NCBI RefSeq assembly: GCF_028502605.1
Contig: NC_079232.1
Span: 372,001 to 436,000 of the forward strand
Source: Trichoderma breve
Lineage: Eukaryota > Ascomycota > Sordariomycetes > Hypocreales > Hypocreaceae
Direction of reading: 5' to 3'
Length of the DNA: 64,000 nt
The notes under the pieces were generated by a model that worked only from the letters and a program-made list of their open reading frames with translations, was not told where the DNA came from and did no database searches. Each line of letters begins with the position of its first letter. The stretch's first letter is position 1. Of the stretch, positions 1-11,417 are shown in pieces. A program made the translations under genes and the position numbers.

Positions 1-3000
1 GTATAATATCTGCTGTGCTTGTTCGTCTAGATAGTTTGTAGTACAGTCTATACTGTTATCAACCGGGCGTGAAATGTACCGTCAAAGTCAGTCGAGAACT
101 CTGAAATATTGCAAAAAAAACGCAGCTGTTCTCTGGAACCCCTCAACGCGTGTTACACCAGCTTTTGTGTAGTTCGCGATGCCCAGAGCCTGGCGAATAT
201 CGCGAGATCAGGTGACACGGCATAAGGCGTATCACGTGCCCGCTGCTGCCCCTCCATTACTGCAGTTCTTCCCCCCCTCTCTAGCTGTCTAGAGCTGTGT
301 AATAGCTCCCCTGCCTAGCTCCAGGATGAGGGGAGGAGAGGGAAAGAGGAAGAAGAGTTAGAGGGGGGAGGCCTCACTCTCACTCTGTACAGTAACGGAA
401 TACTGAATACTGTATGTTAGCAAAACTGGCCGTCTCGTCTCAGTTCTTGCACCAAGGAAGCAGTGGCCAATGGACAAGACTGGCATGACACTCCTTTGGC
501 TGATTCGTCACCCAGTGGCTCGGCTCTCAAACATGCTTGTGCAAGTCGAGGCGAGCTGCTGAAATTCATGGCGTAAAAAGCATCGTCTTATTCAAGAGTC
601 TGGAACTTCACATCGAAATGTCACCACCAGCTGAGCCTGGTACTTAGCGAGAGAAGCTCCACATTGTCGATGAAGATTGTTCCTTTACACAACCAGCTTC
701 AGTAGCTTGGACGTCTAATATCCTAGACAGGGATGGGGCCTGGATATACCGGCTTAAGCTGTGACAGCTTCAACGCTGTAAGACTACGAGTATTACAAGC
801 AACACAGCACACAAAGGTTCTATCTAGCCTGCCCTATCCGAGCGATCCAGAGGGCCGTTGTCTGGTTTTGTCTCGTCTACAGCTTCTGCTATCCATTTGG
901 CAAATTCCCAATTGACCAACTGCGGGAGACAGATATACAAAATCCACTCACGCAGTAAGCACCATGTCTATTTGCACATTGCTGGCTGCCAGTCCAATCC
1001 ATTCGTCGCCATTGGAGCTCGACCTACTGGCCAATGTCTTCAGCAAAAACGAAGCTGGTACTTTGTTAGAAGGCCCTCGCGGCGCACACCCATCTTTGTC
1101 GCCCGACGGCATCAAACTCCCGCAAACCTGCGTCTGGTTGTGCGCACATGATTGGTGCCCTCCTTTTGATAACGTTTAGGTAGCATTGGCGCCGACGTGC
1201 GCCAGGCACTGAGCCGAAACACATTTTACTTGCTTGCTTGCTTGCCTTGCTTTCGTTTGCTTCTCTTGGGATCAGGTGTGCAGCCATTTGGAGCGCTGGC
1301 GAGAAGCTTCCCGATGGGAAAGCCTCTGTTTGTGAGCCACAGAAGCTTGTCTGCGCGAGAACGGAATGCTGCCTGGGAATGGGAGAAGGGAGAGGGTGTA
1401 GGCAAGCCGGAGCGAAGTCGGCGAGCTGTCCTGGAGCTTTCGAACTGTGTAAATAAGCCTTTGGCGTATCACGGCGAGAGGTGATTTGCCATTGTCCTGT
1501 CTCGCCCTCGGCTTCTGGTCGGGTATAAGTCTTTGAGCCAAATTTTCGTCGTCTTGGAATCGGATATGGTTCTAGGCAAATTCCATGGCGTTGTTACTGA
1601 TTCATGTAATTACCTTGATGAACTTTTCCAACGTTAAAGGCTTTCGCATAGACCCATCACGGCAAGCCCGCCATGTGAAAGTGCCGACATCAAATGAGAG
1701 CTGACGGCGGGGTAGCAAAATGCCAACCTGCATGGCTTCTCAAGCTCTGCAAGTCAAGTTGTAAGATCAAATAAAAACAGCTAGTGTTACGGCAAAGCAA
1801 ACCTAGAGCTGCAATAGTCCGGAGAGGCCTGATGGGAAAAGCAGACTTGCCCATCGATCACAAGTGGTATGATCGACTGACGGCCTGTCATGATACTGTC
1901 TGCGCATCGTTAGCTCCTCTCGTTGTCATCAGCTAACCGGACGCCGTTAAAGTTGCCGTGATCTGCACATTGGTTTTTCTCTTTACCTGGTTTTGGGGAC
2001 TCATGGCCAAACTTTGTTCTCCGGTCTTGGGTCCATCGCCTTTTTGCCTCCCCGGTCCGGTGCAGAACCAGCTGGACTGGACCGGACTGGCTGGCTCCCT
2101 GCGGATAAACCTCAGCAGCAATGGGTAAATGGCTGAAGGAGCTGCTCCATACAGTAGCTTCAGGTTTACTTGTGCTCACTAAGACCACGGGCCAAGTCAT
2201 CAATCGGCTTAGCGGGCTGTAGCATGTCCCCGTTTTCGTTTTTCAGCTCCAGCTCCAGGAACGCCCGCTTTGTTAAACTTCGCCGGAGCTACCTAGCGGC
2301 TCAAAGGCTCCGGGGATATACTCGTAAGAGCGAGCGAGCAAGCAAGCAAGTGACTGGAGCAAGAGGGAAAATAGCATTTCCAGCGGGAAAACCTAAGAGT
2401 CCGGGGGCCACATTCTAAAACACAGCCAGAAAGTATGGAGCAGAGTTTCGCCTGCAAGCCTGGCCCTGCTTTGTCTCTGTCTCTGGCTGTTTGTCCCGTC
2501 GTGTTGCCGAAGCAAAGCAAAGCAGAGCAAAGCAAAGCCTCCGTCCGGATAGCCAGGGGAGCTATGCCTTGTGCGGAAGTAGGGCAGAGTCGGACCAAGC
2601 TTTTGTGGTACGTGGACGTGGCCGGCGGCAGCCAATGGCAGCGGCCAGGATGCATCTAAAACCAAGGCACGGGCATGAAGAGCGTGCGTGTCAGAGTGCG
2701 TGGATGCAGCTGCAGAAGCGTTGCAGCACAGCACAGGACAGGGTGCAACCTGGCAATGCAGCATTGAAATGCCTGCGGCCGGATTGTTGCCTGACGGACG
2801 GGCCCTGCGTTTCTAGGCCGTGGTTTGTCGCGACATCCGGGCAGCTTCGTGTCCAGCCAGCGGTGCTTCAGTGGAATCGCAGCCCAAGGCCTAGACCTTG
2901 GCCGTGGTGGAAGCTGCTGGACGTGGACGGGCCTAACGGGAAGCGGGAACGAACTGGATTGAAGGCGCAATATTTGAGAAAATGGGCGAAAGAAATGGAA

Positions 3001-4865
3001 GCGATGGATGATGGCGATGGTAGTGGGAGGGAGGAGAGAGCTCCCCCAGGTGGCGGAATGTGCTGTGCTGTGGCTTGAGCTTGAAGCTTGAGCAAGGCAA
3101 AAAGCACAGCACAGCCATCGATCGATTTCAACGTCCATGCCAAGTACAGCAAGTACAGGTAAGTTCTGGTAGGTTCACGGTTCACACACGCCACAAGGTT
3201 AGCGAACTCTGTCGCTGCAAACGGCAGCTTGGCAGCGGGCTCTAGTTCGCAGAGTGGCCCCCCATCCAGCCGGTGTGATGTGGGCGCTTTGTTGCTGGGA
3301 CCCCGCGGACAGGTACTGGGAAAGTCGAGGCCAAGTACAGCGGGAGTCGCCCGAGGCTGGCGTGGCAAGCTGTCTCGCTGCTGTGTTCGCGGTCTAAGCA
3401 ACTAGAGGGTACTGGCTGGAGACTTGTCCAGCAGCACCGTCGGAACGTCGCAAGAACACACCACAACCCGGGCGATACAAGCTCAGGCTGGGCTGGTTCC
3501 CTCCAGGCCATGGCCGTGGATCGCAAGGCCGGATCGCGATCGCACTAGAGGCACCCGTTGGCCGAGGTTCCCACACTTTTTTGTTGCCAGGGATCGCCAC
3601 AGCCCACGGCAGAGCATGTCCCGGCATGTGTTTGTGTGTTTTTGTGTTTGTGTTTGGGGCTGCTTTGTTACTTGGGCAATAACTGGACAGAGGTACAAGT
3701 CGGGGGAGATTGAAAGGGCTCGGTACTCGGGTCAGGTATGTGCGCAGTATCTTCCCTATGGTACCGTACAGTACAAACAAGAACAAGATGGGGGCCAAGG
3801 AACGAACGAACCTGGTGAGGAACAACAGGAACGTGAAACTTTGGCCTGGTTCGTGTTTGGCAATGCTTCCTCCGTTGCCACAGGGGCTGACCTGACTGAC
3901 TCTTTCTCTTACATGTAAGAGGGACTGTACTGTACAGCAACTGTATGCACTTGTGCAGGATTATGTCTCTACTGTAATCCATGTATCTGCGGATGCCGGG
4001 GATGGACTCCGGTGTACTTGGCACGGTTCGGTTCCGTTTGGCATAGAAATGCTGTGCAACAGGTAGATGGACGTACATGTAGATGTAAATGCAGTACTGT
4101 ACCAGATACTGTAGGTATGTAACACCAGCGTGACTGATTGTCAAGAATCCCGTGCTTTTGAAGGCTTCCATTTCATAATCGAATCGACCCATCACCCGAT
4201 GCTTGCTTCATTCACTTTCACTTCCCTGGTGGCGCTCCGGTTCTTGTTCAACAAATCCGCAACAAACCAGCCTTTGCCCGCACCTCCGTTTCGGCGCAAA
4301 GGTTAATTCCTGAGGATTCTCAGGATGCCGGATAACCATAACCTACACAGGACTGGGACATGCTTTGGAGGCGCACCCTAAGCACAGTCGGATGCGGGCA
4401 TCTGATTCGACTAGCAGCCGTACTTTGTTCCCTTGCTTATAATAGCGTCCCTCACTTGCAACTTGGATTGGTGCATTGCATTGGGTGCATGATGCTGTAC
4501 CGTCGAACCATTTAGCTCTTGCGCCCCCCCTCTTTGCCTCTTGTCTCTCTGCTTAGACTTGGATGCTTGTCTTTGTCTTCCCGCTTGCAGCCTTTCGACA
4601 GCTATCAATGCTATCCCGACCTGGCCTGACCTGACCTAACCTGATTGTCTCAGTACCTCTTACATACTACTTGTACCTACTTGCTACTTGGTGGTGCCCA
4701 AAGCTTCGCCTCTTGCTTTGTGTGAATCAATCGATCCCACCCTTCGCTTCCTCTTATCATTGATCTTTTGCCGCCCTCGCTTCCATTCTTCCATTCTTCC
4801 ATCTCCTCCCACTTCCCACCCCTCCCCTGCTTCAGACAAAGATCAGCTTCTCATCCGCCCCCCCC

Positions 4866-4919
4866 ATGTGGCATTGGATCAACTTTTTACCTTTTCAGCT
4901 GCATCGACTACTGGATTAA
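4866..4919 (+). promoter_or_regulatory. Single upstream ORF (17 codons) in the probable leader of the bZIP gene
   Basis: An ATG at 4866 opens a 17-codon frame closed by TAA at 4917-4919. It is the only ATG I find in the roughly 600 bases before the bZIP start at 5334. It lies inside the pyrimidine-rich tract that looks like promoter or 5' leader. If transcription starts upstream of 4866 it could limit bZIP translation, as upstream ORFs do in some fungal stress bZIP mRNAs. The transcript start is not known. Confidence 0.35.
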
Positions 4920-4973
4920 TTAATTCACACTTCTTCTCTGATCTGATCGACTCTCTCCCTCCTTCAACTTTGT

Positions 4974-4994
4974 CCATCCCATCCCATCCCATCC
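4974..4994 (+). repeat. CCCAT tandem run (C-rich strand, G-quadruplex-capable complement)
   Basis: Four CCCAT-type units run in tandem within the pyrimidine-rich leader of the bZIP gene. The complementary strand carries four G-triplets separated by two bases, which fits a G-quadruplex motif on the template strand. Confidence 0.5.
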
Positions 4995-5333
4995 TGTTCC
5001 TGTCCTGTCAAACCGGCCGATCGACCCTGTCCAAGCTCCACTCAGCTTCGTTGCCCTGCGATTGAGAGGGACGAACTGCTCAGCTTCCCCTCCCAGGCCC
5101 GGATCACCCCCCCCTGGATCCCAGATTCCGTGCAACGGCCCCGCAGCGGCCTTGGAGAGCTCCAACAGCGATCCCCTCACCGAGCTATCAGAGCCCTGTC
5201 TGTCTGTGTCTGTCGCGGGACATTTGGCAGTTGAGTTGAACTGAGCAGCAGATCCTCACTTGATTGACGATTTGCTTGCCCGTGTTATTCACCTCGTCTA
5301 CCACTCTCGGCCTTTTCCCAACAAGAGGCGGAA

Positions 5334-6435
5334 ATGAACGACAGTCCTTCTTTTGTAGATTACGGCCTGGGCATCCACGATAACGTTCCAGGCTCCGGGT
5401 TTCCCTTTGATTTCCAGCCAGAAGGCATCGATTCGCTTGTCGATCCCGGCTTGTCGCTCTCGCCATACGCAACCACCACGCCGGACTCGCACTTTACAAC
5501 GCCCCCGTCCGTGCCATTGCTGTCGCCCGGAAGCTCCATTGAGTATTTTGGGGACCACCGAAGCAGCATTGGCAGCCTCGACTCGACAATTGCCCCTCAT
5601 GAGATTGTCGCCAGCTCCGCCGCCAAAAGCAGCAGCAATCACAACAATAAGAGCAGCAGCAGCAAGCCGACTAAGACAGCTCCCAGCGCAGCATCAACAT
5701 CAACAGCCACCGCCACCATGATGACAAGGACGAGGAAGGCCGCCGCCCAAAATGTCGATGCGTCCACCTCGGAAGCTCAACCTCGCTCCAAGCGACAGAA
5801 GACGGCTTCTTCGGCCCAGGCAACAACAATAAAGCAGGAGCTCCAACAAGAGCAGCCGCCGCCGCCGCCTCCGTCGCAAAAACGAAAGCTGGCCCGAAGA
5901 GGAGCTGCTGCAAAGAAGGAGGATGCAGCTCAACGCAGCAAGAATCTGGAGCGCAATCGTATCGCTGCGTCCAAATGCCGCCAGAAAAAGAAGGAATGGG
6001 TGTTGGAGCTGGAGGAGACCAAGTCGGGCATGGAGCTCCGCCACAACAGCCTGCGCGTGGAATACTTTGCACTCCTCGACGAAGTCACTCGCATAAAGAA
6101 CCAGCTCATGGCGCATGCGGCGTGCAATGATCCCAATATCAATTTCTGGATCGAAAAGGAAGCTCTCCGATATGTCGAGAGGTGCATGGACCCTCCGGGC
6201 GAGAGGCGTCCATCAGCTGCCGCCAATGGTGAGTTTGCCTGGTGAAGAATCCGGTGCAGCTGGCATTATATGTCTGGACATAATCACTAAACGAAACAAT
6301 GCAGCTCCTGGGTCATGCACTTTGCCCTCGCCGGCAGAATCGCAACGTTCCCAGTTGGAATCGCCAATCCACAAGCATGAGGGCATCAACCTCGACTACA
6401 TGCCTGACGAGCTACTGACTGGAGAAGCTGTCTGA
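5334..6435 (+). CDS. ATF/CREB-type bZIP transcription factor
   Basis: A nuclear DNA-binding transcription factor of 341 residues. Two exons, 5334-6228 and 6305-6435, join in frame across a 76-nt intron that starts GTGAGT and ends GCAG. The N-terminal 120 residues are acidic and Ser/Pro-rich and may be an activation region. Residues about 85-190 are low complexity (Ser, Ala, Thr, Gln, with a run of prolines). A basic region near 200-222 contains NLERNRIAASKCRQKKK, the ATF/CREB signature N-x-x-A-A-x-x-C-R, followed by a leucine-zipper heptad region. The short second exon carries the C-terminus. Without splicing the frame stops just after the intron start. The family binds CRE-like sites as dimers and often controls stress or developmental programmes. 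The exact orthologue is not identified. It is convergent with the mL38 gene. Confidence 0.9.
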
Positions 6436-7255
6436 AACTAATTGGCAAAATACAAGAAAAGGATCAGAAAAAGATCAATGAGGGAATTAAAAGGCTGAGG
6501 GCAGCCATGCATAGATTTATCCTTTTGGGGGAGCAGAGAGGTTACATGACGATTCACACTGAGCAACTGCAGCTCGACGCCATTTCGTCGCTCCAGCACC
6601 GACTCACTTGATGAGACGCAAGGCGACACTCGCAGCCATAACGCATGGCTATGACACAAAGCATATACCTGGGAGAGTAATTAATGAAAGGGCTCTCTAA
6701 TTAATAGGCATTACATGGCCTATGGTACTACAAGCCCCTGAGTATCTTGGTACCTATTCAGCTTTTGTCACTTTTTGCCAAGAGAGGGAACGGGGGAAAA
6801 AAGGGAACACTCTGGGGGACCGAAAGCTTGCAACTGTTTTTGCAATGGAGGAGGAGGGTGATATACAAAAAAGGGAGCTGGGGCAAATGGCAAGCGTTTT
6901 CGAGGATTGATGTGTATTTTGTGGAAAAATATCCCGAACCGCCCAGTTTTTTGTAAGTACAGTACATATTTTTACTTTACTTTAATCATAGTGCCGACGA
7001 ATATATCAAACGCGGACTTTTTTCATCCTTCATCCTTTTAGTACTTGGTTCCTCTTCTGTGATTCCTTATTCCAAACGTAATATTTTGCCTTGTAGGTAG
7101 GAGGTAGTAGTACATGGTATGTGGTTCCTTTTCACGGGCCAATATGCTGGTACCAAACGTAACACTCCATTTTGTTTTTATACACATCATAAGAATATCG
7201 TACAATAATATCATGAGCTTTCTATTTTTTGTTCCTTGCCTTTTCCCCTCCCCTT
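6436..7255. other. Convergent intergenic gap
   Basis: Space between the 3' ends of the bZIP and mL38 genes. It is AT-richer than its flanks and holds presumed 3' UTRs. I see no supported gene. Confidence 0.6.
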
Positions 7256-8669
7256 CTACCTCCTCTTGGTCCATCCGCGGGCATTCGACAAGCCCTTGAT
7301 GCGCTTCGTGTACTTCCACAGGTGTCTGTACGCGGGACCCTGCCTCTTGGCCTCCCAGCCACGGGGCTTGACCGGCGGCTTCAGGCTGTGGACACGAGCA
7401 GGCCTGAACTCGACGTCCGCGCCGGGGATGCCGTGGCGGGCCATGACGTCCGCGGTGTTTTCGTCCCAGACGGAGCGGAACATGTTGAAGCCTACGGGGG
7501 TGAGGCTGAACTTGTCGCGGAAAGACTTGAGCGAGAAGCCGTCTCGTGCGGCGTACAGCTGCTTGAGCTGGGCGACGTCGACGGTCTCACCAGGCTTCTG
7601 CTGCAGCAGGTAGACGCCCAGACGGTGGTAGGGGGCGCCCTTTTGCGAGACGGGTGCCAGCCAGGGCACGGCGAGCTGGTCGTCGGCGACGATGCGGCTG
7701 AGTGGCAAGCTCGTGCTGTCCGGGCTAAGCGGGATGTTTGCCGCTAGAAAGTGGCATCTCTTGGAGAAGGCGTCGTTGTCGGCGTCGGGGACGTCTGCGT
7801 CGAGAACAACGAGGGAGACGAGGCGGGATCCGGCGTCGAAGACCTGCACGCGGAGGCGGGGCGGGTGCTCGCTGACGAGGGAGTCGACGACGGCGCCGGG
7901 CGCAATTTTGCTGTGGCGGAAGTAGAGCTGGACGTCGGCGACGGGGTCGAGTTTTGGGAGTACGTCGGGGACGATGTTGAACTGCTTGATGCGCTGGGTG
8001 ATGAGGCGGTAGTCGTAGGAGCGCCACTTGCGCTCTGCGTAGTGCCTGTAGATGGGCTTGTTCATGTCTCCTAGAGTATACAATTAGTATATCATTCTGA
8101 TGGTAAAATCAGAGCGTTTTTCTTTCTTTACCTAGACCGTCTTCAAAGCGCTTCTTGACCAGAGGGTCGTTGATATCCGCCTGAATCTTGAGCTGCTCGA
8201 CATAGCGCCTCAAACTCGCCAACTTGGTATCCTTCATTGACTGCCCCCCCTTAACCAGCGAAGCGTCCTTGCCCTCCAATGCCGCAATCTTGGCCAATTC
8301 CTCCTGGATCTTGGCCACCTTCTCCTGTCGGTCCGCCGCAAGAATGGCCCTCGCCTCCTGGAACGCCTGGTACGGCAGCTGCTCAAAGGGAATGCTGGCC
8401 GTGGTGCGCATGGCGACTCTCCGCCTCCGCGAGCCGACGGGCATCTTGCCCGCCTTAATCAGGTCGGCCTCAAATTCCGGCAGCACGCTGTTGGGGTCGA
8501 GATCGAGGGCGCTGGGCTGGGCTGGAGGAGGAACAGATGACGAGGCTGATTGTTGCTGCTGCTGCACTTCGGCGGCGGCGCGGGCAGCTCCCGTCGTAAA
8601 GGGCCGGATTGCGCATTGCTGGCGCAGCTGCCGTGCCAATGGCCTCGCAACAGCCTGGCACCGCGACAT
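7256..8669 (-). CDS. MRPL35: Mitochondrial large-subunit ribosomal protein mL38 (PEBP-like)
   Basis: A structural protein of the mitochondrial large ribosomal subunit, 450 residues. Exons 8669-8132 and 8070-7256 join in frame over a 61-nt intron with donor GTAAAG, a TACTAATT branch-like element and acceptor CTAG. The N-terminus is basic and hydroxylated (start [18 protein letters not shown]), a typical matrix-targeting presequence. A Gln/Ser/Pro-rich linker follows, then a conserved helical section. The C-terminal half is the phosphatidylethanolamine-binding-protein fold that is characteristic of mL38, here a structural relic and not an enzyme. The yeast equivalent is MRPL35/YmL35. It is head-to-head with the uL4m gene, with 261 bases between the two starts, so the pair probably shares a promoter. 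Confidence 0.9.
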
Positions 8670-8930
8670 TGTTGAGGCTGCGGTGCTGTGGGAATTGGAC
8701 GGGATCTCGTGATATCAAAAGAGAAGTTGTTCAATTGGTGGTGGTGCAAAATGGCTTTGGAGTTGCAAAACTAGCCCCGCTGAAATTTTCGGCGGCCGGA
8801 GGCGGAAAACGCCGCTGCGCATTTTGGGCTTCTTTGCACCACCGAAATCGAACCCGTCTTTTTTCGTCACTCTAAACGTACGATTAGAAGGAGAGCGACA
8901 GCTAGCCATTGCACAAAGTCGCTGTCGAAA
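8670..8930. promoter_or_regulatory. Short bidirectional promoter between mL38 and uL4m
   Basis: Only 261 bases separate the start codons of two divergent mitochondrial ribosomal protein genes, so both core promoters must lie here. A CCAAT pentamer is present on the - strand at 8734-8738. The fungal CCAAT-binding (HAP) complex is a known regulator of mitochondrial genes. Use of this site is inferred. Confidence 0.6.
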
Positions 8931-10025
8931 ATGGCTGGAAAGGGAATTGGGTGCCTCGGCGAGGCCATGGCTGCGCTGAGGATATCTGCGTCCAAGGTGT
9001 GTTGAGAGAGAGAGTCGAAAAGTCTTTGATATGATGAGAGAGGCTGACCTTTTGCGAAATAGCCGGCGACGACAGCGTTCAGCAGACAGTTCACACGGTC
9101 AATGGCTACCGAATCACCGGTAAAGGAGATTACAAAGTCGGCAGCCTCTGCACAGTCCATCATCCAGTCATGGAATCCAAGTGAGCGACCATCACGAGAC
9201 CCCCCCAAAGATTCGAGAGAGCCCTCGACTAACCCCTCCAACCACACAGTCTCAACCGTCCCCGTCACCATCCACAGCTTCCCTTCCCTCGAGCCGCAAT
9301 CCCTCGAGCAATGGTCCGTCCAGCACCTCTACCTCCCCCTCCGCCGCGACCTCCTCCACCTCGCCGTCGTCTACGAGGGCGACAACACCAGGCAGGGCAC
9401 CGCATCCTCCAAGACCCGCCACGACGTCCACGGCTCGCACCGCAAGATGCGCCCACAAAAAGGAACCGGAAGAGCCCGTCAAGGTACCAGGCAGAGCCCC
9501 CTGCTGCGAGGCGGTGGCAAGTCGTTTGGTCCTCACCCTCGCGACTTTGGAACCAGACTGAACCGCAAGGTTTACGACAAGGCGTGGCGCACGGCGTTGA
9601 GTTACCGGTATAGACGGGGCGAGCTGATTGTCTGCGAGGACGGCATGGAGCTGTCGATGCCTCATGATTTCGACCTGGTGGCGGACAAGTACCTCAAGGA
9701 CGGCCTGAGGGAGGCGTATCTGAAGAAGTACATGTCTGGCGTTTTGAGCACGCTGGGTCTCGGTCGTGAGGACGGCCGCACGCTCTTCGTCACGGGCGAC
9801 CGAAGAGACAGGCTGTACGAAGCCATGGAGCAAGTGCCTTGGGATGGACGAGCACTTGATCTGGACGATGTCGATATCAAGGATCTGCTGGAGACGGGCA
9901 AGGTGGTAATGGAGAGGAGTGTGCTGCGAGAGATGATTGAGCAGCACCAGAGCGACTTGGTGAGCCGGATTTTCGTCAACGGGATTCCCAAGGGAGGCCC
10001 TGCGCTGGGAGAAAAAGTCTTGTGA
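8931..10025 (+). CDS. MRPL4: Mitochondrial large-subunit ribosomal protein uL4m
   Basis: The mitochondrial homologue of bacterial L4 (yeast YML6), 319 residues, an rRNA-binding protein of the large-subunit exit tunnel. Exons are 8931-8996, 9063-9180 and 9250-10025. Intron 1 (66 nt) contains a stop. Intron 2 (69 nt, GTGAGC, CTAAC, CAG) has no stop and a length divisible by three, so reading straight through would add 23 residues. I chose the ATG at 8931 because exon 1 plus exon 2 give a basic, Ser/Ala-rich presequence. L4 signatures include the region around KMRPQKGTGRAR and the following GGG-K-FGP-HPRDF stretch. It is divergent from mL38 and convergent with SmB. Confidence 0.9.
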
Positions 10026-10577
10026 GAGTAAAAATGGATTGTTAGAGGATGAGATGTGTACCCAAATGAAATGTATATTAGTCATGGATTCGATATCCTG
10101 AATCTCAATGAATAAAAAAAGAACCCTTATATGGGTATAAAGATTGCCATGGAAGCCTTCAGCCATAATCATCATGCCCCATAACATCGTATTCTTGTGG
10201 ACAGATATAAACCAGTTCTCGTATCAGTCTGCGTTCACATGAGTTCCCAAACATTAGTAGTGTTTGACTCTCAGCCAATCTCACAACATTGAACTGGAAT
10301 ATTGTTATTACGTGCTTCTGAAATTGACGTGTATGAAAAAAAGAATTCCGATTCATAGCTTAATGTACCCGGTTGATGCTAGATTACAAGCCAAGTGTCA
10401 TTTTCAGCATCACCAAACGCCACCCTTGATCATTTAACAGCGGTTCCTAGCGAAGTATTCCAATTCTCCCATTTTCTAAAAGTCACACATATCCGTCTCC
10501 TTTCCCCCCGGGACGTCATATTTGGACTAGATTGCGCGCGTGGGTATCGCAGAAATTAGAGCTTTCATATAGCTTCT
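10026..10577. other. Convergent intergenic gap
   Basis: AT-rich space between the ends of uL4m and SmB, presumably 3' UTRs. I see no supported gene or RNA. Confidence 0.6.
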
Positions 10578-11417
10578 TTATCGTCGAGGAGGGGGCTGGA
10601 AGCCAGGAGGAGGGCCACCAGGAGGGAATCCAGGCGCGCCAGGGAAGCCTGGAGCACCTGGGAAACCCGCGGGGGGAGGGAACTGGCCAGGGAATCCGGG
10701 AGGGGCTACAGTCCAGGAATTAGTACCAATGGCTCTCGAAACAGTTGGAGGCATCAACTTACGACCACCTCGTCCTCCAAAGCCAGGAGCTCCAGGAGCA
10801 CCGGGGGCTCCAGGGAAAGATGGGAATCCTGGAGGGGGAGCACCTCCACCAACACCAGCAGCCGGACCGGCGAGAGAAATCGGGGCCGCAGCACCACGGC
10901 CAGCAGGTCGAGCAACGCCAGGGCCAGCCTGAAGAGTCGAAGCAATGCCGCCGGTGGTGGCCTTGCCCAATCGAGCGCTAGGATCGGCGGGAGGAGGTGA
11001 CTCGACGGTCAGGGAAATGATGTGTGCTCCACGAACAATCACCAAGCCAAGTGTCCTCTTCTCCTCCTGCACGATGGTCTGGCCCGCCGGTGCGCCTCCG
11101 GGAGCAGCTGTCTTGTTCTTGCGCTTGATGCGGCGGAATTCCTCAGTGTCGGCTAGGACGAGGTTCATATGTCGGTCGTAGGCGAGCATCTGGCCAACGA
11201 GCTGTCGCGAGTCCTGCAGGGTCACGCGCATCCGGTAGTTGATCTGGGAGATTCGTCAGTGTCCATCACGCCAAACGTCACGGGGGATCGAGGGCGTATT
11301 CGTACGTAACCGGCCTAAATCACGTCTCGTCAGTCTAACCATGTCAACGTCAACGCTTCCAAGAGACGGCGGGGAGGAGAAGCGACTCACCATCTTGCCG
11401 AGCTTGTTGGACGCCAT
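10578..11417 (-). CDS. SMB1: Small nuclear ribonucleoprotein SmB
   Basis: A core component of the heptameric Sm ring of U1, U2, U4 and U5 snRNPs, 230 residues, acting in nuclear pre-mRNA splicing. A very short first exon (11417-11391, nine codons ending Lys-Met) is joined over a 147-nt intron to 11243-10578, giving the start MASNKLGKM then INYRMRVTLQDSRQ. This restores the Sm1 motif with the conserved D-x-R-x-L-V-G-x-x-x-A-x-D pattern. The Sm2 motif follows with LGLVIVRGAHI. The C-terminal 120 residues are Gly/Pro/Ala-rich and end in PPGFQPPPRR, the Pro-rich tail typical of SmB/B' proteins. It is convergent with uL4m. Confidence 0.93.

Larger units (their letters stand above)
1..5333. other. 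Long non-coding stretch upstream of the bZIP gene
   Basis: I find no convincing gene here. Open frames exist on both strands, but none shows a recognisable domain, consistent splice sites or codon bias. The left 4 kb is rich in short GTAC-containing motifs and small direct repeats, such as an imperfect AGCAA array near 2510-2540. From about 4780 to 5030 the + strand is strongly pyrimidine-rich, as is usual just around fungal transcription starts, so the bZIP promoter and 5' leader probably lie there. A distant enhancer-type region or a long non-coding RNA cannot be excluded. Confidence 0.6.

Noticed and set aside
2491..3138. Overlapping open frames of 160-195 codons on both strands
   Set aside because: No domain, low-complexity composition, opposite-strand frames of similar length and no splice signals. 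They look like chance frames in GC-rich spacer.
9252..10187. 311-codon frame on the - strand
   Set aside because: It is the antisense shadow of the uL4m coding exon and its 3' flank; uL4m has clear homology signatures.
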